DNA from: Prorocentrum cordatum | Taxonomy: Eukaryota > Sar > Dinophyceae > Prorocentrales > Prorocentraceae | Length of the DNA: 64,000 bases | Direction: 5' to 3' | Assembly: GCA_963575745.1 (NCBI GenBank) | Contig: CAUYUJ010016906.1 | Span: 37,501 to 101,500, forward strand | Shown: positions 61,000-64,000 of the stretch, piece by piece | Numbering within the stretch: the first letter of the stretch is position 1 | Layout: every line of letters begins with the position of its first letter | Translations under genes and position numbers: made by a program | Notes under the pieces: model-generated | What the model was told of the DNA's origin: nothing | Databases searched by the model: none | Seen by the model: only the letters and a program-made list of their open reading frames with translations

Positions 61000-62421
61000 C
61001 AATGACGACGCCGACGAGGGCGACGACGCCGACGACGACGACGCCGACGCCGACGACGCCGACGCCGCGGACGCCGACGACGACGACGACGACGACGTCG
61101 ACGATGCCGACGACGACGACGACGACGCCGGCGACGAAGACGCCGATGACGACGACGATCGACGACGCCGACGACGCCGACGCCGACGACGACGACGCCG
61201 ACGATGCCGCCGACGCCGCCGACGACCACGCCAACGTCGCCGACGCCGACGACGCCGACGACGCCGACGCCGAAGCCGACGACGACGACGACACCAATGA
61301 CGCCGACGACGACGTCAACGCCGACGACGCCGACGCCGACGACGACGACGCTTCCGACGGCGACGCCGATGCCGACGACGACGACGACGGCGACAACGAA
61401 GACGCCCACGCCGATGCCGACGACGACGCCGACCATAACTCCGACGCCGACGATAACGCCGACGACGACGCCAACGGCGACGGCGCTGCCGATGACGCCG
61501 ACGACGCCGACGACGTTGCCAGCGACGCCGCCGACGATCACGAGGACGCCGACGACGCCGACGCCGACGACGACGACGACGACAACGACGACGATGGCGA
61601 CGCCGACGCCGAAGACGACGCTCACGACGGCGCCGATGATGACGACGACGACGACGACGCCGACGATGCTGACGACGACTCCGACGCCCACGCAAACGAC
61701 GAATCCAACGCCGACGCAGATGACGCCAACGACACCGACGACACCGACGACGCCGCCGACGACGACGCCGACGACGACGACGCCGACAACGACGACGCCG
61801 ACGACGACGCCGACGACGACGTCGATGACGAAGACGACTCCCACGCCAGCGGCGCGGCCGACGATCACAACGACTCCGACTCCGCCGACGCCGACGCCGA
61901 CAACGACGCCGACGACGACGACGATGACGACGCCGACGCCGACGCCGCCGACGGCGCCACTCATGACGCCGACGACGACGACGAGGACGACGACGACGCC
62001 GACGCCGACAACGACGACGACGACGTCGACGACGACGACGCCGACGACGACGACGACGCCGACGACGACGACGACGCCGACGACGCCGCCGACATTGACG
62101 ACGACGACGACGACGCCCACGCCGACGACGCGACGCCGACGACGACGCCGACGACGACGACGCCGACGCTGGCGCTGACGATGACGCCGACGACGACGCC
62201 CACCACTGAGCTCAGCCGAGACAGACGACGCCGCCGACGACGACGCCGACGACGCCGACGCCGCCGCCGACGACGCCGCCGACGACGCCGACTCCGACTG
62301 CGACGACGACGCTGACAACGACGAAGGCGCCGACGCCGACGACGACGTCGACGCCGACGACGGCGCCGACGACGGCGCCGGGCAACGACGCCGACGACTA
62401 CGAAGGCGCCGATCACGGCGC

Positions 62422-62454
<33 letters not shown>

Positions 62455-62756
62455 CGACGCCGACGACGACGTCAACGACGACGCCGACGACGACGCTCAC
62501 GCCGACGACACCGACGACGCCGACGACGACGCCGACGCCGATGACGACGACGACGACGCCGACGCCCACGACGACGCCAACGACGACGCCGACGCCAGCG
62601 CCAGCGACGCCGCCGACAACCACGACGATGCCGACGACGACGACGACGACGCCGACGCCGACGACGACGACGCCAACGACCACGCCGACGACCACGCCGA
62701 CGTAAACGACGACGACGACGACGCCGACACCGACGACGGCGACGACGATGACGACG

Positions 62757-62789
<33 letters not shown>

Positions 62790-63162
62790 AACGACGACGA
62801 CGACGACCGCGTCGACGACGACGACAACGCCGACGCCGACGACGACAACAACGATGACGACGCCGCCGACGACCACGCCGACGACGACGCCGACGACGAC
62901 GCCGACGACGACGACGACTGCGACGACGACGACGTCGACGACGACGACGACGACGACGCCGACGCCGACGACGACGACGACGCCTGCGACGCCGCCGACG
63001 ATCACCACGACGCCGATTCCGTCGCGGACGACGCCAACGACGACGACGACGCCAACGACGATGCCGACGACGACGACGATTCCGACGACGACGAAGACGA
63101 CGCCGACGCCGCCGCCGACGACGACGACGACGCCAACGCCGCCGACGACGCCGACGACGACG
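59232..63162 (+). repeat. GAC/GCC trinucleotide array, about 3.9 kb
   Basis: Almost wholly GAC and GCC codons with GAT, AAC, CAC, TCC and GTC variants. Over long distances the phase is conserved, so all three frames stay open on the plus strand (Asp-Ala; Thr-Pro; Arg-Arg) and the minus strand (Val/Gly, Ser/Ala, Arg). Non-repeat punctuation occurs at 60391-60430 (CTGGTCGTTGGGCACGCCCT then CCCTGCTGCCAC) and a similar sequence ends the array. A GCCAGCGACGCCGCCGACGA-like phrase followed by TCACGACGAC recurs near 59328, 60206, 61508 and 62983. Protein coding is not supported beyond open frames. Confidence 0.95.
60391..60431 (+). repeat. Internal spacer in the GAC/GCC array
   Basis: GCTGGTCGTTGGGCACGCCC then TCCCTGCTGCCACTAAC. 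It is nearly the same as the sequence that terminates the array at 63163-63200. Confidence 0.85.
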
Positions 63163-63200
63163 ACGCTGGTCCTGGGACACGCCCTCCTTGCTGCCACCAA
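63163..63200 (+). repeat. Terminal spacer of the GAC/GCC array
   Basis: GCTGGTCCTGGGACACGCCC then TCCTTGCTGCCACCAAG. It pairs with the internal spacer at 60391. Confidence 0.85.
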
Positions 63201-63224
63201 GGGAGCGACAGAAGGTAATGGAGT

Positions 63225-63320
63225 CCATTGCGCGGACATTCGCGCGTCGGGTCGCGCGTGAGGCGTAAGCGCCCTCTTCTGCACCCGGCGTGCCATTGAC
63301 ACGATGCAGGAGCGATGACG
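63225..63320 (+). repeat. Possible REP-13 copy 3
   Basis: GGACATTCGCGCGTCGGGTC, GCGTGAGGCGTAAGCGCCCT and CGGCGTGCCATT resemble REP-13 but with many differences. Confidence 0.3.
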
Positions 63321-64000
63321 GCGTGTTGCCGGCGCGCGCTCTGGGACAAGATTTTGCTTTCCGAAGTTGGCACACGCAGCCAGAGGGGTGTGGCATTGCA
63401 TCGATGCATATGAGTGCAAGTTGTTGGTAAGCAAGAGGTTATGAGACGAAGCCTTTTCCGCAACTCTGCGAGCCAGTAGTTGTTGCGGCTCTTGTTCGGT
63501 TTGGGCCACTCATGTTGCAAGCTGAAGTTTGGGATCATTTTGGCGCACGCGCGCAGCGGGGAGCTGCAGCACGAAGGAGTCGTGGCGGACTTGACTGGCA
63601 GCACCGCGTTGGGGCCACATGTTTTAACAAGTGGGTTCCGCCGTCCTGCGCTCCGCTCGGAGCCGTTGTTGCGGGGAAGAGGGGCACTGCGATGCGCGTG
63701 CGCGTCCGCCGCGCGCTGCCCAAGGAACGAGTCGGCGCAGGCAGTAATGCGGCAAGGTCTTTCTGCAGAGCAGCGCTCCTCTGAGGGGGGGGGCCTTGTT
63801 TGTCATGTCAGTCGTGCGCCCGTCTCGCGTTGTGGTAACATGGCGCGCTTCAGGAGCCATCAGGCCGCCTTGCAGGCGCGTGCCCCCGGGCAGGAGGCGC
63901 GCTGCCAAAGTGGGCGTGTTCAGTCCGATTGGCGTTGGTACAACACCACTGCGCAAGTTGTTGGCAAACAAGACTCCTCCTTCTCCTGCTCCTCCGCACG
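63321..64000. other. No gene seen
   Basis: Mixed GC-rich sequence. CAAGTTGTTGGTAAGCAAGA (63417) and CAAGTTGTTGGCAAACAAGA (63955) are a direct repeat about 540 bp apart, which hints at a diverged long repeat. Confidence 0.45.

Noticed and set aside
60426-62318. 630-codon minus-strand frame and 478-codon plus-strand Asp-Ala frame
   Set aside because: All six frames are open because the DNA is a phased trinucleotide array. Openness is therefore no evidence of coding.

Overview
The window looks like nuclear DNA of a dinoflagellate. The strongest sign is a 19-base exact match, on the minus strand at 3526-3544, to the dinoflagellate trans-spliced leader as I remember it. Other signs agree with this: high GC, very long CCT and GAC/GCC microsatellites, degenerate LINE-type retrotransposons, and many short inverted-repeat elements. 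No rRNA, confident tRNA, CRISPR array, bacterial-type operon or intact host gene was found. Most long open frames are shadows of low-complexity DNA (CCT reads as poly-Pro, Leu or Ser; GGA as poly-Glu, Gly or Arg; GAC/GCC as Asp-Ala, Thr-Pro or Arg).

Layout. 0-8.9 kb: microsatellites, the spliced-leader relic, a 360-bp tandem array (4.16-5.24 kb) and an approximately 85-bp degenerate satellite (6.7-7.95 kb). 8.9-17 kb: one short TIR element, a CAT/CCT block and a 1.45-kb tandem duplication (12.3-15.2 kb). 17.3-19.2 kb: the 3' part of a LINE on the minus strand (RT-downstream region, CCHC knuckle, RNase H, terminal CxxC). 20.86-24.2 kb: a nearly full-length but broken LINE on the plus strand (endonuclease, reverse transcriptase, 3' domain). 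25-27.7 kb: an 11-bp minisatellite and a broken ORF with C2H2-like fingers, perhaps a LINE first ORF. 28.3-29.5 kb: a 1.1-kb CCT desert. 30-58.9 kb: gene-poor DNA dense with short non-autonomous elements. 59.2-63.2 kb: a 4-kb GAC/GCC array.

The main content is a community of short foldback or TIR elements, given local labels here (TIR-1 to TIR-12). TIR-1, starting TTAAGTCGGGC, has nine copies of about 150-185 bp. TIR-2 has two 180-bp copies in opposite orientation, and one copy sits between GTCC direct repeats with a related unfilled site nearby. TIR-3 has mariner-like ends (TACAGTCRACCCG) and two copies of exactly 176 bp. Between 55.2 and 57.3 kb eight such elements lie nearly end to end. 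No transposase is visible, so they would have to be moved by enzymes encoded elsewhere.

All work was by eye. Family boundaries, identities and copy numbers are approximate. Protein assignments rest on recognised motifs, not on searches.
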